From Streptomyces sp. CB02009 (GTDB lineage: Bacteria; Actinomycetota; Actinomycetes; Streptomycetales; Streptomycetaceae): a stretch of 64,000 nucleotides of DNA. The notes beneath the pieces are model-generated. The model made no database searches. It was given only the letters and a program-made list of their open reading frames with translations, and was not told where the DNA came from. Position 1 is the first letter of the stretch; each line of letters starts with the position of its first letter. Below are positions 17,707 through 26,641 of this stretch, in pieces. Location of the stretch: assembly GCF_001905825.1 (NCBI RefSeq), contig NZ_LIVV01000012.1, positions 1 through 64,000 of the forward strand. The letters run 5' to 3'. Both the position numbers and the translations under genes were made by a program.

Positions 17707-19446
17707 ATGAACGAGACGGAGTCCAGCCGGCGGGTGATCGATGGGCGCTTCGAGTTGGAGGCGCGGCTCGGTGGCGGCGGCATGGGCATGGTGTGGCGCG
17801 CCCGGGACCTGGTCCTCGACCGGGCGGTCGCGCTGAAGGAGGTGCGGCCGCCGGATCCGGGGTTCGCCGAATACGATCCGCAGGGTGCTGCGGTGCTGCG
17901 GGCCCGGGTGCTGCGCGAGGCGCGGGCGCTCGCCCGTGCCGACCATCCCAATGTAGTGACCATCCATCATGTCGTGGACGGTGGGGAGGACGGCTACCCG
18001 TGGCTCGTCATGGAGTTGGTCACGGGCGGATCGCTGCAAGATCGCCTTGACAGGGGACCACTCGCGCCCGTCGAGGCGGCTCAGGTCGGTCGTGAAGTGT
18101 TGGCCGCTCTTCGTACCGCGCATGCCGTCGGCATTCAGCACCGCGATGTGAAGCCCGCGAACGTGCTGATGAGACCCGATGGACGTCCCGTCCTGACGGA
18201 CTTCGGCATCGCGGCGATCAGGGAGTCGACCGCCTTGACCGTGACGGGCTCCGTGATCGGTACCCCCGACTACATGGCGCCCGAACGCATCTCCGGTGGC
18301 GAGGGCGGTCCCGGCTCCGACCTGTGGTCGCTGGCGATGATGCTGTACGTCGCGGTCGAGGGACACCATCCGCTGCGCAAGGGATCGACTCTCGCGACAC
18401 TGGCCGCCCTCTTGAGCGAGGAGCTTCCGCCGCCCCTTCAGGCAGGCCCGCTCTCCGCCTTCCTGAACGCCGTGCTGGTCAAGGATCCGGCCGGCCGGGC
18501 GGACGTGGAGACCGCCGACCAACTGCTCGCGGCTGCGGCCGAGGGCCGGGGCGCGGCTCCGGGCACTCCCCTGGGGACGCCCGGGACCACGTCGTACCGG
18601 CTGGCCTCTCCCCCGCCGACACCCGTCCCCTCGGCACCTGCCGGGTCCGGACAATCTTCGGGTTTCGGCCCGCCCACCGGATTCGGACAGCCGTCCGTAC
18701 ACGACGCCGTACCGGGCCCTTTCCCTACGCCCGGGCCCTTCTCCGTGGGGCCTCCAAGGCAGACGCCGGCTCGCCCTGGCGGCCGTGCGAAGAGCCGGCT
18801 CATGATCGCCCTTTCCGTCCTGGGGACGGTGCTGGCAGGCGTCCTGATGTGGACCCTGCTGCCAGATGGCGGCGATCAGGGCCGCAAGTCGGCGGCCGAT
18901 TCGCACCCTTCGTCGTCCACTCCGGCAAAGGACGCGAGTACCCCACTGCCGAGGGTCTCCCGGTCCGAGTCGGTGCAGGAAGCCGACGCGAGGAACGACC
19001 TGCTCACCCCGGAGGGCATACGCACGGCGGTGGAGGAGATCAAGGCGGCGACGGGCACGGACCGCGCGTGCGACTTCACGGTCTACGCGGACTACGTGTC
19101 CGCGGAGATCATGGTCAAGGGCAGCGACACCAAGTACGACAGCTACACCTACCGCCCGGGCCAGGGTGTCGAGAAGGGCATCATCAGCAGTACCCTCATC
19201 GGCGGCGAACGCCCCTTCGACCTGGACGCCTTCGACTGGGGCGTTCTTCCTCCGCTGCTGGAGCGAGCGGAGAGGGAACTGAACGTGAAGCAACCCACGA
19301 TGCGCTATGTCATGGTCCGTCCTACCGACACCACGTTCGGCACTCCCATGGGGCTTGCCGTCTATCTCGCCGACGACTACGTCACCGGCTATCTGGACGC
19401 CGACCTGGAGGGCAAGGTCACCCGCGTCATGCCCGCCACGGACTGA
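17707..19446 (+). CDS. Transmembrane Ser/Thr protein kinase
   Basis: A 579-residue eukaryotic-like kinase. Residues ~14-280 form the catalytic domain: Gly-rich loop LGGGGMGMVW (21-30), VALK Lys44, Glu71, HRDVKPAN (145-152), DFG (165-167) and the activation-segment motif GTPDYMAPE. A Pro/Gly-rich juxtamembrane linker follows, then one membrane helix (about 363-385, LMIALSVLGTVLAGVLMWTLL). An extracytoplasmic domain of ~190 residues completes it (LTPEGIRTAVEEIKAATG...), containing one Cys in DRACDFTVYAD. There are no PASTA repeats, so the signal sensed is unknown. The start is ATG 17707. The gene is monocistronic, with the next gene on the opposite strand. Confidence 0.9.
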   Translation: MNETESSRRVIDGRFELEARLGGGGMGMVWRARDLVLDRAVALKEVRPPDPGFAEYDPQGAAVLRARVLREARALARADHPNVVTIHHVVDGGEDGYPWLVMELVTGGSLQDRLDRGPLAPVEAAQVGREVLAALRTAHAVGIQHRDVKPANVLMRPDGRPVLTDFGIAAIRESTALTVTGSVIGTPDYMAPERISGGEGGPGSDLWSLAMMLYVAVEGHHPLRKGSTLATLAALLSEELPPPLQAGPLSAFLNAVLVKDPAGRADVETADQLLAAAAEGRGAAPGTPLGTPGTTSYRLASPPPTPVPSAPAGSGQSSGFGPPTGFGQPSVHDAVPGPFPTPGPFSVGPPRQTPARPGGRAKSRLMIALSVLGTVLAGVLMWTLLPDGGDQGRKSAADSHPSSSTPAKDASTPLPRVSRSESVQEADARNDLLTPEGIRTAVEEIKAATGTDRACDFTVYADYVSAEIMVKGSDTKYDSYTYRPGQGVEKGIISSTLIGGERPFDLDAFDWGVLPPLLERAERELNVKQPTMRYVMVRPTDTTFGTPMGLAVYLADDYVTGYLDADLEGKVTRVMPATD

Positions 19447-19521
19447 CCCGGCCCCCTCACAGCCTTGCTGCCGTCGGTCGTCCGCTCTCGCTCTGGCCAG
19501 TCCTGAACCAGCCGGCCATGG

Positions 19522-19923
19522 TCATGGCCTATCCTCCGAAACGGGTGAGGGGGGTGTGAGAGCAGTACGGAGGGCGCTTGTGAGCTGCTCGTCGTCCGCT
19601 CCGAGGCGACGCCCGGCAGCAACGTACGCCTGTGCCGCTTGGAGGAGCTGTGCTTCCGTGGTGGGAGTGGGGCCAGGAGGCCGTGTGACGCGCGTGCCTG
19701 CGCCGCGGCGGCTGTGCACGAGCCCTGCGTTCTCCAGCTCGCGGTAGGCGCGGGCCAAGGTTCCTGCGGCCAGGCCGAGGTCGGCGGCGAGTTGCCGCAC
19801 TGACGGCAGTCGCTCGCCCAGGGGCAGCTGCCCGCTGAGGATGAGTGCGGCCAGCTGAGTGCGTACCTGTTCGTAGGGCGGTACGGGACTTCTGGTGTCC
19901 ACCAGCAACGTCAAAGGGCTCAT
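19522..19923 (-). CDS. GntR-family regulator, YtrA-like
   Basis: A 133-residue short GntR regulator: winged helix at residues ~12-75 (SPVPPYEQVRTQLAALILSGQLPLGERLPSVRQLAADLGLAAGTLARAYRELENAGLV) and a short helical C-terminus instead of a large effector domain, as in the YtrA subgroup. Its ATG overlaps the stop of the upstream membrane protein gene (ATGA), so the two are translationally coupled. YtrA-type regulators normally repress their own operon, including transporter or membrane genes, which fits this pair. Confidence 0.85.
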   Translation of the reverse strand: MSPLTLLVDTRSPVPPYEQVRTQLAALILSGQLPLGERLPSVRQLAADLGLAAGTLARAYRELENAGLVHSRRGAGTRVTRPPGPTPTTEAQLLQAAQAYVAAGRRLGADDEQLTSALRTALTPPSPVSEDRP

Positions 19924-20852
19924 TGCGCTACTACCCGTGGGCTGCACGCGCGGGCCAGGGTGATCAGGAAGTAGATCAAGGCCGCAGTCGACATGTAGGA
20001 GAAGACCTGCATCACGTTGCCGAGTATCAGGGTGTGGGAACTCTGACAGGTGAAAGAAAAGGCGTTGCTCATGAAGTAGGCGCATGCCGCAGAGGAGGAA
20101 GTCAGCAAGACACCGCAAGCTTGGACCACGGCGCCGGCCGATGATTCACGCTGCCGTTCGTCGGCATCCTGCAGTGTGGGGTCGGAGTCGTAGGGAGGCC
20201 GAGTGGCGATGCGCCGCAAGGCGAATAGGGAGAGCCCCAGCCCGACCGCCGCTACGGAGAGTATCCACGGTATGTTCGTGATCCCCCAGAAGTCAGCGTC
20301 CTCGGGCAGGCCTGAGGGGCAGAGGAAGACGAACTCGGGGGGAGTCGGCCCCCAGTCGCCCCGCACTTCGTCTGACGGAATCCGGGGGGCGATGTTCAGG
20401 AAAGCTGCGGTGGTACCGACCATGAGCAAGAGGAAGCCTATGGTCAGAGCCGTCAGCAGAAGCGTCTGCGTCCGGGAGACGTAGTCGCGGATGCGTCGCT
20501 GCTTGAGCCGTGCACTTCGCAGACTCCCTGTCGGCGTGGCGATCAGCAACTCACTGATCAGGATCGCTGCCACTACACACGCGCCCAGCAGTGGGCCGAT
20601 GAGAAGAAAGGCCGTCTTCCCAGCACCGGTCTGGAAGGCGTTTGTAAGGAAGAGCAGGGTGGCAACCGCGAAGCCAACTGCCATGCCACCGCGTCGCCAC
20701 TTGTACACACGCCGCACTCTCCGCAGCTGCGCGGGAGTTGAGGCGAGCGACTCGGGCTGGCGGGCAGGGTTCAAGATCTCGGCAGCGGTGAAGACCACGG
20801 CGACAGCGAGACCGAAGAGCTGTCCGGTAACTCCGGCCCCCGAGTCAGCCAC
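19920..20852 (-). CDS. Polytopic membrane protein coupled to the GntR gene
   Basis: About 310 residues with five to six predicted membrane helices (for example LFGLAVAVVFTAAEI, GMAVGFAVATLLFLTNAF, AFLLIGPLLGACVVAAILISELLI, LLLTALTIGFLLLMVGTTAAFL, ILSVAAVGLGLSLFALRRI). The extracytoplasmic loop near VFLCPSGLPEDADF holds one Cys. Not recognised as a known transporter. The GTG at 20852 is probably not the true start: in-frame codons upstream to about 20940 encode LTPERRERARAIATWRLAAL plus another hydrophobic helix. No ATG or GTG lies in that extension, so a TTG/CTG start or a frameshift from the small frame at 20936-21196 is possible. Confidence 0.65.
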   Translation of the reverse strand: MADSGAGVTGQLFGLAVAVVFTAAEILNPARQPESLASTPAQLRRVRRVYKWRRGGMAVGFAVATLLFLTNAFQTGAGKTAFLLIGPLLGACVVAAILISELLIATPTGSLRSARLKQRRIRDYVSRTQTLLLTALTIGFLLLMVGTTAAFLNIAPRIPSDEVRGDWGPTPPEFVFLCPSGLPEDADFWGITNIPWILSVAAVGLGLSLFALRRIATRPPYDSDPTLQDADERQRESSAGAVVQACGVLLTSSSAACAYFMSNAFSFTCQSSHTLILGNVMQVFSYMSTAALIYFLITLARACSPRVVAQ

Positions 20853-20935
20853 AACGCCCGCCAGGATCAGACCCCCTATCAGGGCAGCAAGCCTCCAAGT
20901 CGCGATGGCTCGAGCTCGTTCTCTTCTCTCTGGGG

Positions 20936-21196
20936 TCAGGAGGGCGTACTGGTCTGGCGTGGAGGAATGAGGAGGAGCAACAAGCCGACCGCCAGTGCAA
21001 ACAGAAACAGCAGGCTGAACATGCCCGCGCCTCGCTTCCTGTAGGTGTCCCGAGGATGTCGGTAACGTACGGCCTCAAGACGCATTGTGTCAAACAGTCG
21101 ATACATTGCGCTTTTGGAGAGCGGGGCGGCAAAGCAGGCTCCCGACCACAGGTGACAGTTCCCACAAACGAGGCGCAGGGGGTCATAGGCCGACAT
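20936..21196 (-). CDS. Small membrane protein or frameshifted 5' part of the next gene
   Basis: An 86-codon frame ending in a basic stretch and a strongly hydrophobic helix (MFSLLFLFALAVGLLLLLIPPR). The helix is followed at once by TSTPS and a stop, while the adjacent frame continues TPDQYALLTPERRERARAI into the polytopic membrane protein. Either it is an independent one-helix protein (start 21196 or 21022), or the two frames were once a single gene separated by a one-base shift near 20945. Confidence 0.35.
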   Translation of the reverse strand: MSAYDPLRLVCGNCHLWSGACFAAPLSKSAMYRLFDTMRLEAVRYRHPRDTYRKRGAGMFSLLFLFALAVGLLLLLIPPRQTSTPS

Positions 21197-21219
21197 GACC
21201 CCATGGCAAAATCCGTCAC

Positions 21220-21612
21220 ATGAGCGAGTGGGAGATTGCCCTGATCGCCGCCGGGGCGGCCATCCTGGGCAGTATCACGACGGGCTTCTTCACATGGAGG
21301 GCCAGCCATCGACAGACGAGCGCTCTGATATCGACCGTCCAGGCAACCTTCCTCGAGCAGCGTCGGGTTCGTACAGAAGAGCGGCGGCGGGCCGTCTACG
21401 GCGACCTGCTGACTGCTGGGCAGGCGTGGGAGCTTGGCGCCACCGATGGAGAGGCCAGGACGTTGAGAGCATTTCACCTGGTCGAACTGGAAGGACCCGA
21501 CTTCGTCGCGTCGGCCGCGCTTGACTATGCCAGCGCCGACCCCGGGGACGAGTCCGCCCCTGCTCGAGAGAAGTACCTCAAGGCCGTGCGCCGCGCCCTC
21601 AACGAGACCTGA
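21220..21612 (+). CDS. Signal-anchored hypothetical protein (130 aa)
   Basis: An N-terminal membrane helix (residues ~5-25, EIALIAAGAAILGSITTGFF) is followed by a long charged helical segment (ATFLEQRRVRTEERRRAVYGDLLTAG) likely to form a coiled coil in the cytoplasm. This architecture is common in Streptomyces proteins of unknown function. It is divergent from the membrane/GntR genes with only a 23-bp gap to the frame at 21196, so their promoters overlap. Confidence 0.6.
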   Translation: MSEWEIALIAAGAAILGSITTGFFTWRASHRQTSALISTVQATFLEQRRVRTEERRRAVYGDLLTAGQAWELGATDGEARTLRAFHLVELEGPDFVASAALDYASADPGDESAPAREKYLKAVRRALNET

Positions 21613-22281
21613 CGCGCGCTGTACGGGGTGGCCTTGCCTGTCCGACTTCAGACCGTCGCACCCGTCGACCTGTGTCCTCATTGGATTCCGGCGGCGCCGT
21701 GAGACTGGGGCAGCCCTGGCGAAGAGCCTGGCCGGCCTCCTGCCCGGGCAACCCGTGGCACAAGTCGAGAGTTGGGTGGTCCACGGCCCATCGGTGGCAG
21801 CTGTGTGATGCCCCAGGTGGTGCGTGTGGTGCGAGTTCTTGCCAGCCGGTTCACTGCGGGCCGTCTGAAGGCGACGGCCATCCCCTTCCCCGTCCGGAGC
21901 CGCTCTTGCCGGACCCGGCGGCGCGGCAGGACTCGGAGTTGGTCGCGAAGAGATGGACCGCCTCGGTCATTGCTGCGGGGTGAAACGGAGCGGGCTGGCG
22001 CTGGTCCGCGAGCGCGTCGGCCTCTGCGGGGATCGGCGACACCGGCTGAAGGGGTTGGGACGGCCCGACGGTACTGCCCCCGGGGTGTGCCCCTGGGCGC
22101 CGGGCCTCACCCGCGCACGCCATATCGGCACGGGCTACGCCGACCCTACAAGATCGGCACGGCTCCGACGTCAGCCGGAGCGCGACCGCCGGAACCGGGC
22201 AACACCCCTACCCGGCGCGAGGGTGCAGCAGTTCGTGTCACGGGACAGGGACCAACCTGCCGGATCTCGCTCATTCATCGC
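21613..22281. other. Gene-free stretch
   Basis: About 670 bp with several overlapping open frames in all directions but no domain, RBS or consistent codon bias. I see nothing supportable here. Confidence 0.5.
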
Positions 22282-22333
22282 CGAAATGGCCTCCCCGGAA
22301 GCCTTCACAGGCCGTTCCGGGAAAGCCATTTCG
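22282..22333 (-). terminator. Hairpin terminator of the peptide-binding protein gene
   Basis: A long interrupted stem: CGAAATGGC (22282-22290) pairs with GCCATTTCG (22325-22333), and CCCGGAA (22294-22300) pairs with TTCCGGG (22315-22321), closed by GCCTTCACAGGC. It starts 10 bp after the stop codon of the minus-strand gene. Confidence 0.8.
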
Positions 22334-22342
22334 TCCCACCAG

Positions 22343-23974
22343 CTACTTCTTGACCTCGACGCCGGTCAGGATCGGGTCGCCGTCCTGGCCGTACGCCACG
22401 CCCGAAACATTCTCGGAGTAGCCCGCGTTGACCTTGTAGTACCAGAGCGGGATCGACGGCATGTAGTTGACCAGGTCCTTCTCGATGGCCTGGTAGGCCT
22501 TGACCGACTCGTCGAGAGTCGCTGCACCGTCAGCGGCCTCGATCTTCGCGTCCAGTTCGTCGTTGCTGAAGCCGCCCTGGTTGCCGGCGGCGCCGGTGCG
22601 GAAGAGGTCGCTGATGAAGTTGGAGTTGAGCGGGTAGTCGAGCAACCAGCCGGAGCGGTAGAACGACTTGACCTGCTTGCTCTTGCGAGCGGTCAGGTCG
22701 GCCTGGAAGTCCGGCTTGCTGTCGCCGACGCACTGGACGTCGGTGGCCTGCTGGATGGAGTTGCAGACAGCGTCCACCCACTCCTTGTGGCCACCGTCGG
22801 CGTTGAGCTGGATGAAGATCTTGTTGTTCGGGACGCCGCCGCCGGCCTTGATGAGCTCTTTGGCCTTCGCCGGGTTGTACGTGGTCACGGCGCCGGCAGC
22901 GTTTGCCTGGTAGCCGAGGACGCCCTTGGCGACCCAGCCGGTCGCGGGCTCACGCGTACCCTGCAGCACCGTCTTGGTGATGGTCTCGCGGTCGATCGCC
23001 ATCGACAGACCCTGGATGACCTTCGGGTTGACCTTCGGCTTCTTCCACTGGTCGGCGTAGAAGGCGACGGCGATGGACTGGATCGCGGAGTACGGCTGGT
23101 CCACGGCGCGGTCGCCGAGGTCCTGGCGGTAGACCGGGAGGTCCTTGGGCGCGATCTGACGGAGCACGTCGACGTTGCCGGACTTCAGGTCCTCGTACGC
23201 GGCCTCGAGGGTGGTGTAGTTCTTGAAGATCACACCGCCGTTCTTCGCCTTGTTCGGGCCCTTGTAGCCGTCGAATCGAGTGATCTCGATCTTCTTCTTG
23301 TGGTCCCAGCTCTTGAACTTGTAGGGACCGTTGCCGACCGGCTTCTGGCCACCGGCGGCGGGGTCCTTGTAGAAGGACTCAGCCATCGGGGCGAAGGCGA
23401 TGTAGGCGAGCTTGTGGCCGAAGGCCGGTGTGGCCTTGGTCAGCTCGATGGTGAACGTCGAGTCGTCGACGATCTTCAAGCCGTCCATCTTGTCGGCGGG
23501 CGTGGCGCCCTCGGCCTCGGGGTGGACCTTGTCGTAGCCCTTGATGTCCGCGAACCAGGAGGACAGACCCTGGGCGTTCTTGACGTTGGCGTTCCAGTTC
23601 CACGCGTCCACGTAGGACTTGGAGGTCACCGGGGTGCCGTCGTGGAAGGTCCAGCCCGGCTTCAGCTTGACGGTCCACGTCTTCGAGTCCGTCGTGGTGA
23701 CCGACTCGGCGTTGATCATCTCCAGGGAGCCGTCAGCCTTGTAGTCGACCAGGGTCGAGAACAGGCCGGCCATCACGGCGGAGCCGTTGGACTCCATCGT
23801 GTCACCGGTGAGCAGGGGCTTCTCAGGCTCGCCCAGCTCGATGGAGAAGATTCCGTTCGGGTCAACAGCGCCCTTGGCGTCGTCGCTGTCGCTCTTACCC
23901 CCGCCACAGGCGGTCGCAGCGAGGGCGACGATGATCGCGCCCGTTACCCACTTGGCGCTCTTGGCACCGCGCAT
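22343..23974 (-). CDS. Oligopeptide ABC transporter substrate-binding lipoprotein (BldKB-like)
   Basis: A 543-residue SBP_bac_5 (DppA/OppA) family protein. It has a lipoprotein signal (KWVTGAIIVALAATAC, lipid-modified Cys23) and a Gly/Ser/Asp linker. The mature part has typical motifs WTVKLKPGWTFHDGTPVTSKSYVDAWNW, PVGNGPYKFKSWDHKKKIEITRFDGYKG and NKIFIQLNADGGHKEWVDAV. Streptomyces peptide importers of this type include BldKB, which takes up a developmental signal. Here no permease or ATPase gene is adjacent, so it is an orphan that might serve a transporter encoded elsewhere. ATG 23974 is preceded by GAAGGAG. Confidence 0.9.
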   Translation of the reverse strand: MRGAKSAKWVTGAIIVALAATACGGGKSDSDDAKGAVDPNGIFSIELGEPEKPLLTGDTMESNGSAVMAGLFSTLVDYKADGSLEMINAESVTTTDSKTWTVKLKPGWTFHDGTPVTSKSYVDAWNWNANVKNAQGLSSWFADIKGYDKVHPEAEGATPADKMDGLKIVDDSTFTIELTKATPAFGHKLAYIAFAPMAESFYKDPAAGGQKPVGNGPYKFKSWDHKKKIEITRFDGYKGPNKAKNGGVIFKNYTTLEAAYEDLKSGNVDVLRQIAPKDLPVYRQDLGDRAVDQPYSAIQSIAVAFYADQWKKPKVNPKVIQGLSMAIDRETITKTVLQGTREPATGWVAKGVLGYQANAAGAVTTYNPAKAKELIKAGGGVPNNKIFIQLNADGGHKEWVDAVCNSIQQATDVQCVGDSKPDFQADLTARKSKQVKSFYRSGWLLDYPLNSNFISDLFRTGAAGNQGGFSNDELDAKIEAADGAATLDESVKAYQAIEKDLVNYMPSIPLWYYKVNAGYSENVSGVAYGQDGDPILTGVEVKK

Positions 23975-24290
23975 GGGCTTCTCCTTCGAGGAATGGTTCG
24001 GCCTTGTGGATGGGCCGCATGGCGAATCTGAGGAAGCAGTGTGGGCCAGTACCTGAGACTTCTTTGAGGGCCTCGGATGTCAATCCGTCTGGCCTGCACC
24101 GCAATGAAATGATTCAAACCTTGCGAGGAATCGTCCTGGTGAGTAATCGGTACTCAAGATGGGATCGCGGCGGAACATCCCAGGTCAGGGCATGGGACCG
24201 TCGCGGCAAGCCGGGACTGGCACCGCATGCTCCAGGGGGTCACCGCTTGTCGCGGCTCGTCAACGGCACCACTCCCCTGGCCGGTCCGGT
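23975..24290. promoter_or_regulatory. Upstream region of the peptide-binding protein gene
   Basis: 316 bp without a gene, expected to hold the promoter of the minus-strand lipoprotein gene. A weak palindrome (GAGTAATCGGTACTC, about 24140-24154) is the only structure I notice. Confidence 0.3.
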
Positions 24291-24866
24291 TCATGGCCGA
24301 CGGAAGCGAACGAAGTCGCATTCGTCAGCGTCAGTGGCAAACTCCACCCTCCAGTTGCCGGCCCCCAGCGTGATGACGCCCACCCCGTCATCCGCTGCTA
24401 TCTGAGCCGGGTCCACCGCCCCTGCGGCTGCCGAATCGAACATGTAGAGGCGGCCGTCGGTCAGCGAGATGACGTCGACTCCCACCGAACGCCAGCTGCC
24501 TGGGAAAACCTTCTCAGGGTCGCCATCCGCTTCGTCGATCGCGGAGCGCACCAGCGACCCGCCTTCGGCACCCGCCTCGAACCAGGTGAGGATCTCGCCG
24601 TCCAAGATCAGAACCGGTGTTTCCTGGACACCGACCCACCCGAAGCCGCCGTGCGGCGTCGGCTCGTAGACCCCTGGAGAGCACGCCCGGTCGTAGTCGC
24701 ACTCAGGGCCGCTCGAACCACCCCACGTCCACCCTGCAGGAACCTCAACACCTACAGGAGGCAACGTGCCCCGCCAGTGCCCGGCAATCTCCGCCGGGAT
24801 CACGATGACCGGTCCGCCGCCCGAAAGGGTCCACGGCCGCCCGCTCGCATCGACGTTGAGCTCCAC
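24291..24866 (-). CDS. Imm21-family immunity protein (orphan)
   Basis: About 191 residues. GGPVIVIPAEIAGHWRG, CDYDRACSPGVYEP, PVLILDGEILTWFE, LVRSAIDEADGD and GRLYMFDSAAAG follow the order of conserved segments in the Imm21 family of polymorphic-toxin immunity proteins. GTG 24866 is preferred, since GGAGG lies 5 bases before it; GTG 24878 overlaps that site. It is cytoplasmic, with no signal. No toxin gene is adjacent; the only RHS-type toxin in the window ends about 19 kb away. It may protect against toxins from kin (orphan immunity). The family assignment is from memory of the motif pattern. Confidence 0.65.
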   Translation of the reverse strand: MELNVDASGRPWTLSGGGPVIVIPAEIAGHWRGTLPPVGVEVPAGWTWGGSSGPECDYDRACSPGVYEPTPHGGFGWVGVQETPVLILDGEILTWFEAGAEGGSLVRSAIDEADGDPEKVFPGSWRSVGVDVISLTDGRLYMFDSAAAGAVDPAQIAADDGVGVITLGAGNWRVEFATDADECDFVRFRRP

Positions 24867-25026
24867 TGGCACCTCCACTTGACCGACTCGGGGCGCAGCC
24901 GGCCCCGGCGCGATGTTCCCATGCAGACAACCAGCGCGAACGAGTCAGCATCACTCATGTCATGGAATCAGCGTGCCGGGTCCTGAACCGGGCCTGTCGA
25001 CATCAGGACTGCCGGCACCCGAGACC

Positions 25027-25048
25027 AGCGACTAAAGCGACCGGACTT
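25027..25048 (+). repeat. Iteron-like repeat matching the replication region
   Basis: AGCGACTAAAGCGACCGG followed by ACTT differs at only one base over 22 bases from 41189-41210 between the two replication helicase genes, and shares the AGCGACT unit with the origin. It lies in the 220-bp gap between the Imm21 and GNAT genes. Confidence 0.55.
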
Positions 25049-25087
25049 CCAGCACCCCCGCTCGGCCCGGTTGAGTGATTCGAGGGG

Positions 25088-25588
25088 TCAGGTCAACATC
25101 TTCTGCAGCACGATGACAGGCCTGCCGTGTTCGTTGGTCGCGCCACGACGGACTTCCTGCCATCCCAGTGTTGTCCAGAACGCCAGAGAGGACGGCATGC
25201 TCTCGAACACGCACAGCCTGAGGTTGTCCCGGCCCGCTGCACGAAAACGGTCCTCGGCCAAGTCGGCCAGTCGACGGCCCAGTCCGCGTCGCTGCATTGC
25301 GCCGTGCACGATCAGCATCGCGATCCATGGGTGACCGTCCCCCGGATGTTGATGCAGCAGGGAGATCAGCCCGATGACTGAGTTCTCCTGGTCTCTCGCA
25401 AGCAGTACTTCGCAGCCGTCGGTGGTGACTTCCGCCCGCAGATCTGATGCGACCTGCTCGTGCTGGACGTCGTCGGGGTCGTACTCGCCAGCGGCGCGAC
25501 AGTACTCGGGGTTGCTCGCGTAGAGCTCAACGACCGCGGTGATCTCCTGCGCAGAGAAGCCAAGCGGAGACAGGTGGAGCCTGGACAT
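25088..25588 (-). CDS. GNAT-family N-acetyltransferase
   Basis: A 166-residue acetyltransferase. The acetyl-CoA motif is VHGAMQRRGLGRRLADLAEDRFRAAG (R/Q-x-x-G-x-G/A), preceded by VIGLISLLHQHPGDGHPWIAMLIV and followed by LRLCVFESMPSSLAFWTTLGWQEVRRG. Start ATG 25588 (MSRLHLSPLGF); the upstream extension is not protein-like. The substrate is unknown. It is divergent from the TetR gene at 25781 with a 192-bp shared promoter region, so TetR control is plausible. Confidence 0.85.
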   Translation of the reverse strand: MSRLHLSPLGFSAQEITAVVELYASNPEYCRAAGEYDPDDVQHEQVASDLRAEVTTDGCEVLLARDQENSVIGLISLLHQHPGDGHPWIAMLIVHGAMQRRGLGRRLADLAEDRFRAAGRDNLRLCVFESMPSSLAFWTTLGWQEVRRGATNEHGRPVIVLQKMLT

Positions 25589-25780
25589 GCGGGCCAGAGT
25601 AGTCAGCCTTGCATGCGGCCGCCACATACGAGAGGACTCGACGAGATCCCCTTCTCGTCCCACTGACAGATGGCATGTTCAGTCCACTTCCAGCAGTTGC
25701 GGTCGTTTCTTTATGAGAGGGGCGCACATGCAGAAATGATGACGCCCTGGAAACGATGGCTTCTCTTTACGATTGGGCGT

Positions 25781-26350
25781 ATGAGCACTACCCGAAAGAT
25801 CCACCCCAAGGAACGGTTGCTGAACACCGCGTCCCGCCTCTTCTACACAGAGGGCGTCCACACCGTGGGCGTCGAGCGTCTCGTCACCGAGGCGCAGGTG
25901 ACGCGTGCCACCTTCTACCGCCACTTCCCCAGCAAGGACCACCTCGTCGCTTCCTACCTCACCGCCACGGCCGCCGGGATCCGGGAGTCCGTCGCGAAGG
26001 TCAGGGAAGGCAAGTCCCCGCGCGAGGCGATCCGCGCGGTCATGTCTCTCCTCGGTGACTCGACACTGGAGGACGGCTACCGCGGCTGCCACTTCCTCAA
26101 CGCCGCTGCCGAGTTCTCTGATCGTGACCATCCCGTGCGCACGGTGATCGACCAGCAGCGGTCCTGGCTGTTCAGCGTCCTGCGCGAGCTCTCGGCCGAC
26201 ACGGGGCACCCCGACCCCGACCACGCCGCTCAAGTCCTCATCATCCTCCACGACGGCGCTTTCCAGGCCGCCGAACTCGACAACCCAAAGGCCGTCCGTG
26301 AAACGCTGCGGCGTGCCGTCGATGAGGTCTTCATCGTCAAGGATTCCTGA
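25781..26350 (+). CDS. TetR-family transcriptional regulator
   Basis: 189 residues. The HTH is at about 8-55 (HPKERLLNTASRLFYTEGVHTVGVERLVTEAQVTRATFYRHFPSKDHLV). The C-terminal domain holds RGCHFLNAAAEFSDRDHPVRTVIDQQRSW, a hallmark of one common Streptomyces TetR subgroup. ATG 25781 is used because the HTH begins directly after it. It is divergent from the GNAT gene, which may be its target or simply a neighbour. Confidence 0.88.
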   Translation: MSTTRKIHPKERLLNTASRLFYTEGVHTVGVERLVTEAQVTRATFYRHFPSKDHLVASYLTATAAGIRESVAKVREGKSPREAIRAVMSLLGDSTLEDGYRGCHFLNAAAEFSDRDHPVRTVIDQQRSWLFSVLRELSADTGHPDPDHAAQVLIILHDGAFQAAELDNPKAVRETLRRAVDEVFIVKDS

Positions 26351-26641
26351 CAACCCCGCCGGGGCGCCCGCGGCGGCACCACGCCGTCCACCCAAGTGGG
26401 AGGGCCGGCACGGTGTGCGGCGGACCCACTCCTCAGCCTCGCGTGTGCGGGGGCTGCGACGGAGCCGACGCGGCACTCAGCCGACGCCCGTGAGGTGGTC
26501 CTGGTCTGGGGCGAGCGCACCGCCCGACGGCCGCGGCCGAGGTTCTCCTCGCCGAGCCCCTCAAGCCTGCGGTAGGACAGCCTTGAGGACCAGCGGTACA
26601 GCCATTGACGCCAAGAGGTCGCGCGGATGGGCAGCGTCGTT
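26351..26641. other. Gene-free stretch
   Basis: 291 bp between the TetR gene and the 3' end of a minus-strand pseudogene. No gene or clear terminator seen. Confidence 0.4.

Noticed and set aside
17218..19293. Long minus-strand frame opposite the Ser/Thr kinase
   Set aside because: The plus strand has all kinase motifs; the antisense frame is Arg-rich with no recognisable domain.
21953..24031. A 692-codon plus-strand frame opposite the peptide-binding lipoprotein gene
   Set aside because: Antisense shadow; the minus strand encodes a clear SBP_bac_5 protein with lipobox and terminator.
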